This document shows, piece by piece, positions 1 through 5,803 of a DNA stretch of 10,717 nucleotides. The notes beneath the pieces are model-generated. The model was not told where the DNA came from. It searched no databases and saw only the letters and a program-made list of their open reading frames with translations. Origin of the DNA: Anaerolineae bacterium (lineage in GTDB: Bacteria; Chloroflexota; Anaerolineae; B4-G1); assembly GCA_027079895.1 (NCBI GenBank), contig JALWUZ010000738.1:1-10717 (forward strand), given 5' to 3'. Positions within the stretch are counted from its first letter, which is position 1. Each line of letters opens with the position of its first letter. Both the position numbers and the translations under genes were made by a program.

Positions 1-782
1 GGCGGGGTGGGAAGGTCGGCCCCCGCGATGACCTCATCCAGATAGGCCACGGCGACGCCGGAGGCGATGACCCCGACCCCGCCGGGCTCCGCGGCCAGTT
101 CCAGCCGGTTGAGCCCCATCTCGCGGATGACCTGCCCGGCCCGTTCCAGGCGGGCGAGCAGGTCGCGGTGTTGCTGCTGGCAGATGGCCGCCCCCGCTTT
201 GGTGAAACGGGTGATGTCCCGCACCAGGCGGGGCTCCCGCTCCGGCGGCGGAGGGGGCGGGGCGACCTCGACTGGGGCTTTGGACTGGGAGAGGGCCGTC
301 ACCAGGCGGAAGAAGACCGGCGTCCCGACCCGCTCCGACAACTCGAAGGCCGTCTGAATCAGGCGGTACGCCTCCGCCACCGACGAGGGTTCCAGCAGCG
401 GCAGGTCGGACATCAGGGCGTAGCCGCGCGTGTCCTGCTCCGCCATCCCCGCGCTGACGCCGGGGTCGTCGGCGACGTAGATCACCAGCCCGCCGATGCA
501 GCCGGAGTAGGCCACGGAGATGAGGGAATCGTAGGCCACGTTGACCCCGGACATCTTCATCGTACACAGAGCCCGTTTCCCGGCCCACGAGGCTCCCGTG
601 GCGATCTCGAAGGCCACTTTCTCGTTGACGCTCCACTCGATGTGGCGGCCCGGCAGGGTCATTTTCAACAGGGAGGTCAGGGCGCCGGTGGACGGGGTGC
701 CGGGGTAGCCGGTCACGACCTCGACGCCGGCCTGCAACGCGCCCAGGGCCAGGGCCTGATTTCCGGTGAGTAATTCTTTCAC
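1..782 (-). CDS. iorA: Indolepyruvate:ferredoxin oxidoreductase alpha subunit, N-terminal part (3' end beyond window)
   Basis: Reading the minus strand from a GTG at 782 gives 260 open codons with no stop before the window edge. The product starts VKELLTGNQALALGA and has the motif GYPGTPST (residues 25-32), then EWSVNEKVAFEIATGAS. In this thiamine-pyrophosphate enzyme family the Glu of NEK (about E54) is the expected cofactor-activating residue. Next come GLVIYVADDPG, a Pro-rich linker and GLNRLEL...GVGVIASGVA, all in the order known for IorA. The enzyme oxidatively decarboxylates aryl-pyruvates from amino-acid breakdown to acyl-CoA, reducing ferredoxin, normally together with an IorB subunit. 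The C-terminal TPP-binding and ferredoxin-like regions, and any iorB, lie outside the window. GTG 782 is chosen because GGGGAG lies 5 nt upstream. An in-frame ATG at 800 is an alternative, with GGAGG 9 nt upstream, but that GGAGG belongs to the clpP terminator stem. A related 2-oxoacid:acceptor oxidoreductase alpha subunit cannot be fully excluded. Confidence 0.88.
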   Translation of the reverse strand, partial: MKELLTGNQALALGALQAGVEVVTGYPGTPSTGALTSLLKMTLPGRHIEWSVNEKVAFEIATGASWAGKRALCTMKMSGVNVAYDSLISVAYSGCIGGLVIYVADDPGVSAGMAEQDTRGYALMSDLPLLEPSSVAEAYRLIQTAFELSERVGTPVFFRLVTALSQSKAPVEVAPPPPPPEREPRLVRDITRFTKAGAAICQQQHRDLLARLERAGQVIREMGLNRLELAAEPGGVGVIASGVAVAYLDEVIAGADLPTP

Positions 783-801
783 TGGGGCTCCCCCTTCCAT
801 T

Positions 802-835
802 AACAAAAACCTCCGAGGCCGTGCTCCTCGGAGGT
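802..835 (-). terminator. Intrinsic terminator after clpP
   Basis: A perfect 10-bp inverted repeat (809-818 with 826-835, stem ACCTCCGAGG / CCTCGGAGGT, 7-nt loop) is followed on the minus strand by TTTTTGTTA. It lies 7 nt past the clpP stop, which is the standard Rho-independent arrangement. It ends only about 20 nt before the GTG start of iorA, and the 3' arm of the stem contains GGAGG, so the element sits exactly on the boundary of the two transcription units. Confidence 0.87.
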
Positions 836-841
836 CTGCGC

Positions 842-1450
842 TCAATGTGGCCGTTTCTCCTCGGCAGGCTGGAGCACCTGGTCTACCAGCCCGTACTCGA
901 CGGCCTCCTCTGCGCTCATAAATCGGTCGCGGTCGAAGTCGGCGGCGATCTGCTCGACGGTCTGGCCGGTGTGGTAGGAGAGGAGTTGGTGGATCAAGTT
1001 CTCGATGCGCTTCAACTCCTTGTACTGAATCTCGACATCGGGCGCGTATCCCTGGGCACTGCCGCCGGCCGGGTGCATGTGGACGGTCGCGTGGGGCAGG
1101 GCGTAGCGATGCCCCTTGCTGCCGGCGGCCAGCAACACCGTGCCCATGCTGGCCGTCACCCCCACCGCGTAAGTCTCCACCGGCGCGGGAATCTGCTGCA
1201 TTGTGTCGTAAATCGCCAGGCCGTGATAGACCACCCCGCCGGGGCAGTTGATGTACATGCGGATGGGCCGCTCCGGGTCGTCTCCGGCCAGGTAGAGCAA
1301 CTGGGCCACCACCAGGTTGGCGACCTGGTCGTTGATCGGCAGGCCGACGAAGACGATGCGCTCCTTGAGGAGCAGGGAGTAGATGTCGTAGGCCCGCTCG
1401 CCGCGCCCGGTCGTCTCGACCACCATCGGTATCAGGTTCTGGGGGTACAC
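842..1450 (-). CDS. clpP: ATP-dependent Clp protease proteolytic subunit ClpP
   Basis: The 202-residue product is the self-compartmentalising serine protease ClpP, which forms stacked heptameric rings in the cytoplasm and degrades proteins fed by ClpX/ClpC-type ATPases. It begins at LIPMVVETTGRGERAYDIY and ends in FMSAEEAVEYGLVDQV, both typical of the family. The inferred triad is Ser101 in GVTASMG, His126 in VHMHPAGG, and an Asp in DRDRFMS (about 173-175). The length is normal (about 195-205). The GTG at 1450 is chosen because GGAGGAG ends 4 nt upstream; that Shine-Dalgarno overlaps the last codons of trigger factor, whose TAA is 1 nt upstream, suggesting translational coupling. The open frame continues upstream inside tig, and in-frame ATGs there are possible but less likely starts. 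Variant positions are INCPGG in place of INSPGG, and HPAGG in place of HQPLGG after the catalytic His. No clpX follows. Confidence 0.95.
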   Translation of the reverse strand: MYPQNLIPMVVETTGRGERAYDIYSLLLKERIVFVGLPINDQVANLVVAQLLYLAGDDPERPIRMYINCPGGVVYHGLAIYDTMQQIPAPVETYAVGVTASMGTVLLAAGSKGHRYALPHATVHMHPAGGSAQGYAPDVEIQYKELKRIENLIHQLLSYHTGQTVEQIAADFDRDRFMSAEEAVEYGLVDQVLQPAEEKRPH

Positions 1451-1451
1451 C

Positions 1452-2798
1452 TTACTCCTCCGTTTGCTCATCTTGCTCGTCTTGCTCATCCGCCGGGGGC
1501 AACTCCGGGGCCTCTCCTCTGGCGATGGCCGCCACGCGCTCCAACATCTTCTTTTGCAGCAGCCGGTCGCGGACGAGGTTGCGGGAGCCCTCCGCGCTGA
1601 AGGCCTCGCGGACGGAGTCCTGATCCACGCCGACATCCGCGACAATGCGCTCGATCTCCGCCGCGATCTCCTCATCGCTGACCGTCAGCCCCTCGCGCTC
1701 GATGAGTTCCCACATCACCAGGAGCCGCTTGAGCCCCTCGGCGGCCTGGTCGCGCATCGAATCCCGCAGGGTCTGCTCGTCGCTCCCCTGGAAGCGGAGG
1801 TAGTCCGCCAGCGGGAGGTGCAGGCTGCGTTTCACGTAGTCGCCGTAGTCGTCCACCATGTCGTCCAGCCACTTCTCCACCATCTCCGGCGGGTACTTGA
1901 CCTCGGCCTGGGCGACGATGTCGTCGAAGACGCGGTTGGCGTACTCCTCGTCGGCCTCCTCCTGCTTGGCGCGGAGCAGTTCCGCCGCGATGTGGGCCTC
2001 CAACTCCTCCAGGGAGTCGTAGTTGCCGACGGTGCGGGCCAGGTCGTCGTCCAGGGCGGGGACGATGCGCTCGTACACGTCGAGTACCTTGATGGTGATT
2101 TCGGCGTCCTGTCCGCGCAAGTCCTCGCGCGGGAAGTCGTCCGGCAGGGTCACGGTGACGGTGCGCTCGTCGCCGGCTGACATACCCACGATGAAGTCGT
2201 ACAGCCCCGGAATGACGATCTCCTCCTCCTCGTCGCCGTAGAGCGAGAGGTACAAATCCTTGTCCTCGATGAACAGTTCACCGGAGGCGGTGCGCCCGAT
2301 GATGTCCACCTGCACGTCGTCGTCCGGCTCGGCAGCCCGCTCGACCGGTTCGAGGACCGAGTTGGACATTCGGATGTGCTCCAACTCCTCCTCGATCTCC
2401 TCCTGGGAGACCGTGACCTCCGGGTACTCGCGGCGGTAACTGCGGTAGTCGCCCAACTCCACCGTCGGCCTGAGCGAGACGGTGACTTGCATGGTGAGGG
2501 GGTTGTAGGAGGGGATTTCGACGGAACTCAACTCGTAGGGGTCGAGGTCGGCCTCTTTCAGGGCCTCCTCGAACACCTCCTCGGCCAGCGCGGAGACGAC
2601 CTCGTCGCGGATGGTCTCCTCGCCGAAGTAGAGCAGGACGCGGTCGTAGGGAGCCTTGCCGCGCCGGAAGCCGGGGATGTTCACCTGCCGCGAGAGGCGG
2701 CGGGCGGCGCGGCGCATCTCTTTCTGGACGCGCTCCTCGTCCAACTCGATGGTCAGGACGACCTGATGGTTTTCCAGGGGTTGGGTGGTGATTTTCAA
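1452..2798 (-). CDS. tig: Trigger factor (ribosome-associated chaperone / peptidyl-prolyl isomerase)
   Basis: The 448-residue product matches trigger factor, the first chaperone to meet nascent chains at the ribosomal exit tunnel. The ribosome-binding domain occupies about residues 1-115 and carries the signature loop GFRRGKAP (43-50; family GFRKGKxP). The FKBP-like isomerase domain spans about 160-243 (IPGLYDFIVGMSAGDERTV). The helical chaperone domain follows to about 432. An acidic tail of DEQ repeats ends the protein and is an unusual but low-complexity feature. The start is TTG at 2798: MKITTQPLENHQVVLTIEL is exactly the family N-terminus, and GAGGAGGAA (2804-2812) lies 5 nt upstream. 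The gene is cotranscribed with clpP, 1 nt apart, in the classic tig-clpP order. It probably shares the promoter upstream of the adjacent tRNA-Leu, unless the intervening hairpin terminates transcription. Confidence 0.96.
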   Translation of the reverse strand: MKITTQPLENHQVVLTIELDEERVQKEMRRAARRLSRQVNIPGFRRGKAPYDRVLLYFGEETIRDEVVSALAEEVFEEALKEADLDPYELSSVEIPSYNPLTMQVTVSLRPTVELGDYRSYRREYPEVTVSQEEIEEELEHIRMSNSVLEPVERAAEPDDDVQVDIIGRTASGELFIEDKDLYLSLYGDEEEEIVIPGLYDFIVGMSAGDERTVTVTLPDDFPREDLRGQDAEITIKVLDVYERIVPALDDDLARTVGNYDSLEELEAHIAAELLRAKQEEADEEYANRVFDDIVAQAEVKYPPEMVEKWLDDMVDDYGDYVKRSLHLPLADYLRFQGSDEQTLRDSMRDQAAEGLKRLLVMWELIEREGLTVSDEEIAAEIERIVADVGVDQDSVREAFSAEGSRNLVRDRLLQKKMLERVAAIARGEAPELPPADEQDEQDEQTEE

Positions 2799-2803
2799 GG
2801 GAG

Positions 2804-2812
2804 TTCCTCCTC
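2804..2812 (-). promoter_or_regulatory. Strong Shine-Dalgarno of tig, supports the TTG start
   Basis: GAGGAGGAA on the minus strand, followed by 5 nt and then TTG (2798). This strong site fixes the non-ATG start codon of trigger factor. Confidence 0.8.
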
Positions 2813-2819
2813 AAAATTT

Positions 2820-2848
2820 GGCTTCGGGAGCCGTGGGCCCCCGAAGCC
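2820..2848 (-). terminator. Hairpin between tRNA-Leu and tig (possible terminator or processing site)
   Basis: A 9-bp perfect stem (GGCTTCGGG at 2820-2828 with CCCGAAGCC at 2840-2848) has an 11-nt loop that can form a further short GCC/GGC stem. On the minus strand it is followed by AAATTTTGAGG, so there is only a weak T run. It begins 5 nt after the tRNA 3' end and stops 7 nt before the tig Shine-Dalgarno. It could terminate the tRNA transcript, attenuate tig, or mark RNase processing of a joint tRNA-tig-clpP transcript. The short T tract makes full termination uncertain. Confidence 0.55.
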
Positions 2849-2853
2849 TGGTG

Positions 2854-2935
2854 TGGGGAAGGCGGGATTTGAACCCGCACGGGTTGCCCCACGTGATCCT
2901 AAGTCACGCTCGTCTGCCCATTCCGACACTTCCCC
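2854..2935 (-). tRNA. tRNA-Leu (anticodon TAG)
   Basis: The minus strand folds into a class II tRNA of 82 nt. It has a 7-bp acceptor stem (GGGGAAG with CTTCCCC) and a D-arm. The anticodon stem CGTGA/TCACG encloses the loop CTTAGGA, with anticodon TAG at 2899-2901. It also has the long variable arm TGGGGCAACCCGT typical of leucine tRNA and a T-arm GCGGG-TTCAAAT-CCCGC. The discriminator base is A, as expected for Leu. CCA is not encoded (the next bases are CAC), so it must be added by the CCA-adding enzyme. It reads CUA and, by wobble, other CUN codons. It is the first gene of the transcript leading into tig-clpP. Confidence 0.96.
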
Positions 2936-2946
2936 GTGCGGCGCAC

Positions 2947-2975
2947 ATTATAACGCCTACTTTCTTTTCGGGCAA
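2947..2975 (-). promoter_or_regulatory. Sigma70-type promoter of tRNA-Leu (and probably tig-clpP)
   Basis: On the minus strand a perfect TATAAT (2952-2947) lies 17 nt downstream of TTGCCC (2975-2970). The -10 ends 12 nt before the tRNA 5' end, placing the start site near 2940. This is the only promoter seen between the CPBP protease gene and trigger factor. Confidence 0.82.
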
Positions 2976-2993
2976 GCCGCCGTTTCCCCGCCG

Positions 2994-3593
2994 TCAGCGG
3001 GCCAGGTACATCGTGAAAGTGGTCACGAACCAGTGAATCAGGAACGGGTAGAGGAACGAATCGCTCCGCCAGGCGACGTACCCGAAGGCCGTCCCCCCGA
3101 AGATGCAACTCAACGTCTCCAACTCCGGCTTGCCGAAGTGGGCGATGGTGAACGGCACCGCCTGGAGCACGATCGCATACGGCCCGACGGCGCGGTAGAG
3201 CGCGAAGAGCAGGAAGCCGCGGAACAGAAACTCCCAGCCGAAGAGGTCCAGCGCGGCGTCGAGCGGAATCGGCAGCGACGGGCGCAGGTGGCCGTAATAC
3301 CCGCGAAAGTCCCCCGTGCGGGCCACGAACCAGAGCACCACCGCCATCCCCGCCCATCCGACCGCCGTCAGCACGAGCCCGGCCCGCCAATCCCCCAGTT
3401 GGAAGCCGTACCGCGCCGGCGACTCCCGGAACAGGACGACGATGACGAACAGCGGCACGCCCAGGTACAGCAGCAGCCGGTTGTACCCCTCGTAGGAGAA
3501 GAAACGGCGGTAGTGGCTCACCACCAGTACCAGCGTGGAGACGAAGATCACGGTGACGACCCGCCAGTCCATCCGCAGTTGGTCGAGACGCAT
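2994..3593 (-). CDS. CPBP-family (CAAX protease-like) intramembrane protease
   Basis: The 199-residue product is a multi-pass membrane protein. Hydrophobic segments lie at about 11-26, 40-55, 71-91, 112-134, 138-152 and 163-199. It carries the three motifs of the CPBP/Abi glutamic intramembrane protease family: WEFLFRG (E121, R125; families usually show EExxxR, here the first Glu is Trp120), FxxxH (F148-H152) and a C-terminal H187. Members cleave membrane-anchored peptides or prenylated proteins; the substrate here is unknown. The start is ATG 3593 with GGAGG about 8 nt upstream. The stop of the HD gene is 3 nt away, so it is the third gene of an operon. No clear terminator follows; the next element is the tRNA promoter. 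The family call is firm, catalytic activity only likely. Confidence 0.85.
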   Translation of the reverse strand: MRLDQLRMDWRVVTVIFVSTLVLVVSHYRRFFSYEGYNRLLLYLGVPLFVIVVLFRESPARYGFQLGDWRAGLVLTAVGWAGMAVVLWFVARTGDFRGYYGHLRPSLPIPLDAALDLFGWEFLFRGFLLFALYRAVGPYAIVLQAVPFTIAHFGKPELETLSCIFGGTAFGYVAWRSDSFLYPFLIHWFVTTFTMYLAR

Positions 3594-3596
3594 ACC

Positions 3597-4193
3597 TCAC
3601 ACCTCCCCGCGCACCTCGGCCGCCATCCGCTCGAAGAAGGCGACCATGAAGGCGTGCCGCTCCTCGGCGAGGGCGCGGCCCGTCGCCGTGTAGAGCCGCT
3701 CCTTCACGCGGGACAGTTTGACGGCGAACTCGTGCCTCGGAGTGTGGCTGCCGTTCGGCTCATCGGCGGGGGCCCACAGTGGCTCCCCCCGCGCCCCGCT
3801 GTAGGCGAAGGCCCGCGCCACCCCCACCGCGCCGATGCTGTCCAGTTTGTCGGCGTCGAACACCACCTGAGCCTCCAACGTCGCCGGGGCCGGCTCCGTG
3901 CGGAACCGATGGGCGGCGACGGCCTCCACGACCGCCTCCACCCGCTCCGCCGGCCGTCCGGCCAGAATCTCCCGCGTCCGCTCGGCGGCGAAGGCGGCGT
4001 GATCGCGCCCGGCGGCCACGGCCTGCGCCCGCCCCACATCGTGGAGCAAGGCCGCCGCCCGCACGATCTCCATATCCGCTCCCTCGGCCCGCCCGATGCG
4101 CTCCGCCAGCGTCAACACGCGCCGGACGTGCGCGAAATCGTGGGCCGAATCTGTGTCATCGTAGTACTTCTGCGCCTCGGCGATGGTGATCAT
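3597..4193 (-). CDS. HD-domain phosphohydrolase (YedJ-like)
   Basis: The 198-residue product contains the metal-binding pattern of the HD superfamily: H22 in SAHDFAHVRRV, H51-D52 in AALLHDVGR, and an Asp in the DADKLDSIGAVGVARAF segment (113-129) that is typical of the YedJ-like subgroup. Such proteins hydrolyse phosphoester or nucleotide substrates in the cytoplasm; the actual substrate cannot be told from sequence. The ATG at 4193 overlaps the TGA of the upstream ligase gene (ATGA, 4-nt overlap), and GGAGGGG in the ligase's last codons serves as the ribosome site, so translation is probably coupled. The open frame extends further upstream to 4643, but that part is antiparallel-frame noise inside the ligase gene and is rejected. 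The protein is a full-length family member with no truncation. Confidence 0.88.
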   Translation of the reverse strand: MITIAEAQKYYDDTDSAHDFAHVRRVLTLAERIGRAEGADMEIVRAAALLHDVGRAQAVAAGRDHAAFAAERTREILAGRPAERVEAVVEAVAAHRFRTEPAPATLEAQVVFDADKLDSIGAVGVARAFAYSGARGEPLWAPADEPNGSHTPRHEFAVKLSRVKERLYTATGRALAEERHAFMVAFFERMAAEVRGEV

Positions 4194-5299
4194 AGCCCCT
4201 CCTCCGACTCCTCGATAATTCGCTCGACCACGGCCCGCAGGCTGCCGGTGCGCCGGTAGACCGCCCGCTGACGGGCCGCACTGGTGCCCGCTCGCAGAAT
4301 CTCCTGGACGTACTCCACCTCCCGCCGACTGCCCAACTCGTCCACGACATCGTCCAGCCAGCGCAACAGTTCCTCCGCCAGCGTCGGAAACGGCACCTCT
4401 TTCCCCCGGTCGAAGGCTACCAGGCGGGCCGCGCAGCCGTACCGCATAGCCCGCCACTTGTTCTCGTCGAGCAGCGGCTTGGGATAGACCGGCCCGTACT
4501 GCCCGGCCTGGCGCAGACGTACCAGTTTGGCGACGATGGCCTGGGTCAGAGCGGCGATGCACAACGTCTCCTCCACCCGCGTGCCCATATCGGGGACGCG
4601 CACCTCCAACGTGGGGAACTTCTCGCTGGGACGCACGTCCCACCAGATGTGAGTCGGCGCGGCGATGCAGTTGGTCGCCAGCAGCAAGGACACGTACCGC
4701 CGGTAAGCGGCGTAGGAATCGAACACCGGCGGTATGCCGGTGCGGGGCAGGTCGCCGAAGAGCACGCTGCGGTAGGAACTGAAACCGGTGTCCCGTCCGT
4801 GCCAGAAAGGGGAACTGGCGGACAGGGCCAGCAGGTAGGGGAGGAAGTAGCGCACCCGATTCAGCACGTCAATGAGCAGGTCGTGGTCCTCGATGCCGAC
4901 GTGGATGTGCAGCCCGAAGATCAGCAGCCGCCGCCCCACGTCCTGGAGGGAGCGGGAGAGGGAGGGGTAGGCTCCCAGGGAGGAGACGGTCTGCGCGGCC
5001 CAGGACGAGAAGGGATGCGTGCCCGCTGCCGCCAGCAACATCCCTTCCTGCCGGGCCAGGTCGCGCATAGCGCGACGCGCACGCACCAGGGCACGCCGGG
5101 CCTCCTGGATGTCCCGGCAGACGGGGATGCTGATCTCGATTTGGGACTGGAGGAACTCCGGGTGCATTTGGGCCGGACGGATGGCCTCCTCTCGGTCGAG
5201 GAACCGCTGCGCACCGGAGCACAACTCCAGCGTGGACGGGTCTACGATCTGGTACTCCTCCTCAATGCCGATGGTCAGGGAGGGCATAGTGCTGGTCAT
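4190..5299 (-). CDS. Carboxylate-amine ligase of the GCS2/YbdK family (glutamate-cysteine ligase-like)
   Basis: The 369-residue product matches the YbdK-type ATP-dependent carboxylate-amine ligases, some of which make gamma-glutamylcysteine weakly; the true substrates are often unknown. Hallmarks in order are TIGIEEEYQIVDP (9-21), GLHIHVGIED (129-138), SASSPFWHGRDTGFSSYRS (160-178), WWDVRPSEKFPTLEVRVP (219-236) and ENKWRAMRYG (279-288), covering the nucleotide/metal site and the family core. Three in-frame starts exist: TTG 5308 (GGAG 7 nt upstream), ATG 5299 (overlapping the TGA of a short upstream frame) and ATG 5287. ATG 5299 is a compromise choice. The coding region is intact, but its first 91 bp are also present as four extra upstream copies, so the promoter sits far from the start. 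It is the first gene of an operon with the HD hydrolase and CPBP protease. Confidence 0.9.
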   Translation of the reverse strand: MTSTMPSLTIGIEEEYQIVDPSTLELCSGAQRFLDREEAIRPAQMHPEFLQSQIEISIPVCRDIQEARRALVRARRAMRDLARQEGMLLAAAGTHPFSSWAAQTVSSLGAYPSLSRSLQDVGRRLLIFGLHIHVGIEDHDLLIDVLNRVRYFLPYLLALSASSPFWHGRDTGFSSYRSVLFGDLPRTGIPPVFDSYAAYRRYVSLLLATNCIAAPTHIWWDVRPSEKFPTLEVRVPDMGTRVEETLCIAALTQAIVAKLVRLRQAGQYGPVYPKPLLDENKWRAMRYGCAARLVAFDRGKEVPFPTLAEELLRWLDDVVDELGSRREVEYVQEILRAGTSAARQRAVYRRTGSLRAVVERIIEESEEGL

Positions 5300-5673
5300 G
5301 GAGGGCAATGCACAACTCCGGCGTGGACGGGTCTCCGCTCTGGTACTCCCCCTTGATGCCGATGGTCAGGGAGGGCGTAGTGCTGGTCGTGGAAGGCAAT
5401 GCACGACTCCGGCGTGGACGGGTCTCCGCTCTGGTACTCCTCCTCAATGCCGATGGTCAAGGAGGGCGTAGGGCTGGTCGTGGAAGGCAATGCACAACTC
5501 CGGCGTGGACGGGTCTCCGCTCTGGTAATCCTCCTCGATGCCGATGGTCAGGGAGGGCGTGGGGCTGGTCGTGGAAGGCAATGCACAACTCCAGCGTGGA
5601 CGGGTCTCCGCTCTGGTACTCCTCCTCGATGCCGATGGTCAGGGAGGGCATAGGGCTGGTCATGGGGGGCAAT
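5219..5673 (-). repeat. Five tandem 91-bp copies of the ligase gene's 5' end
   Basis: Five head-to-tail units of exactly 91 bp: 5583-5673, 5492-5582, 5401-5491, 5310-5400 and 5219-5309. The last is the real start of the ligase gene, running from ATTGCC before its start codon to codon TGC of the LELC motif. All units keep the segment encoding TIGIEEEYQ or a close variant. Differences are scattered substitutions with no indels. The four upstream units share AGCGGAGAC where the gene has ATCGTAGAC. The three internal units further share CCTTCC, ACG in place of both ATGs, and GCCGG in place of GCTGG. Because 91 = 30x3+1, each junction shifts the frame, so no continuous fusion protein is possible. 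Confidence 0.95.
5457..5663 (-). pseudogene. Truncated copy of the ligase start giving a 68-residue frame
   Basis: The outermost 91-bp copy retains ATG at 5663 and a second in-frame ATG at 5651, encoding MTSPMPSLTIGIEEEYQSGDP. After about 27 residues it crosses into the next copy in a different frame (HDQPHALPDHRH...) and stops at 5457-5459. ATG 5663 lies roughly where transcription from the adjacent -10 would begin, so any translation would be almost leaderless. It carries none of the catalytic core and is best read as a non-functional fragment, or an upstream frame that affects translation of the real gene. Expression is unproven. Confidence 0.45.
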
Positions 5674-5680
5674 TATAGCA
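5672..5680 (-). promoter_or_regulatory. Extended -10 promoter of the ligase operon
   Basis: TGCTATAAT on the minus strand (5680-5672) is a perfect TATAAT with a TGn extension. No good -35 is seen; GTGCCC 16 nt upstream is the closest. The inferred start site is near 5665, virtually at the ATG of the outermost 91-bp copy and about 365 bp from the functional start of the ligase gene. Confidence 0.65.
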
Positions 5681-5716
5681 TATTTCCGAGGATGGGCACG
5701 TTCCATCCCCCTCAAC

Positions 5717-5803
5717 CTTGCCCACCTGCCCACCTGCAAACTTGCAAACTTGCACACTTGCACACTTGCCACTTGCAAACCTGCCCACCTGCCCACTTGT
5801 AAC
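5717..5803. repeat. Imperfect 8-bp tandem repeat (about 11 units)
   Basis: Consecutive octamers of the form CYTGCMMA: CTTGCCCA, CCTGCCCA, CCTGCAAA, CTTGCAAA, CTTGCACA twice, one 7-mer CTTGCCA, CTTGCAAA, CCTGCCCA twice, and a last diverged CTTGTAAC. The array fills most of the space between the two divergent promoters. The final unit supplies the TTGTAA that lies 16 nt before the plus-strand -10. The upstream open frame through this repeat (from 5750) has Cys/His-rich low-complexity content and is not considered coding. Confidence 0.85.

Noticed and set aside
1451..1675. Longer ClpP beginning upstream inside tig
   Set aside because: The extra 75 residues are Arg/Ser-rich frame-shifted tig sequence; the GTG at 1450 has a strong Shine-Dalgarno and gives normal ClpP length.
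821..2180. Plus-strand open frames opposite clpP and tig
   Set aside because: They mirror well-recognised genes on the minus strand and resemble no family.
2376..4259. Long plus-strand open frame of 627 codons
   Set aside because: It lies antisense to tig, the tRNA, the CPBP gene and the HD gene, and its Arg/Pro/His-rich composition is that of a GC-rich shadow frame.
4194..4643. Longer HD protein beginning inside the ligase gene
   Set aside because: The additional 150 residues are an alternative frame of the ligase coding region; ATG 4193 gives the normal family N-terminus.
5219..5673. CRISPR array
   Set aside because: Units are contiguous 91-bp copies with no unique spacers, and they are homologous to the start of the adjacent gene.
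5219..5673. Diversity-generating retroelement template/variable repeats
   Set aside because: Differences are not confined to adenine positions of one template, and there is no reverse transcriptase in the window.
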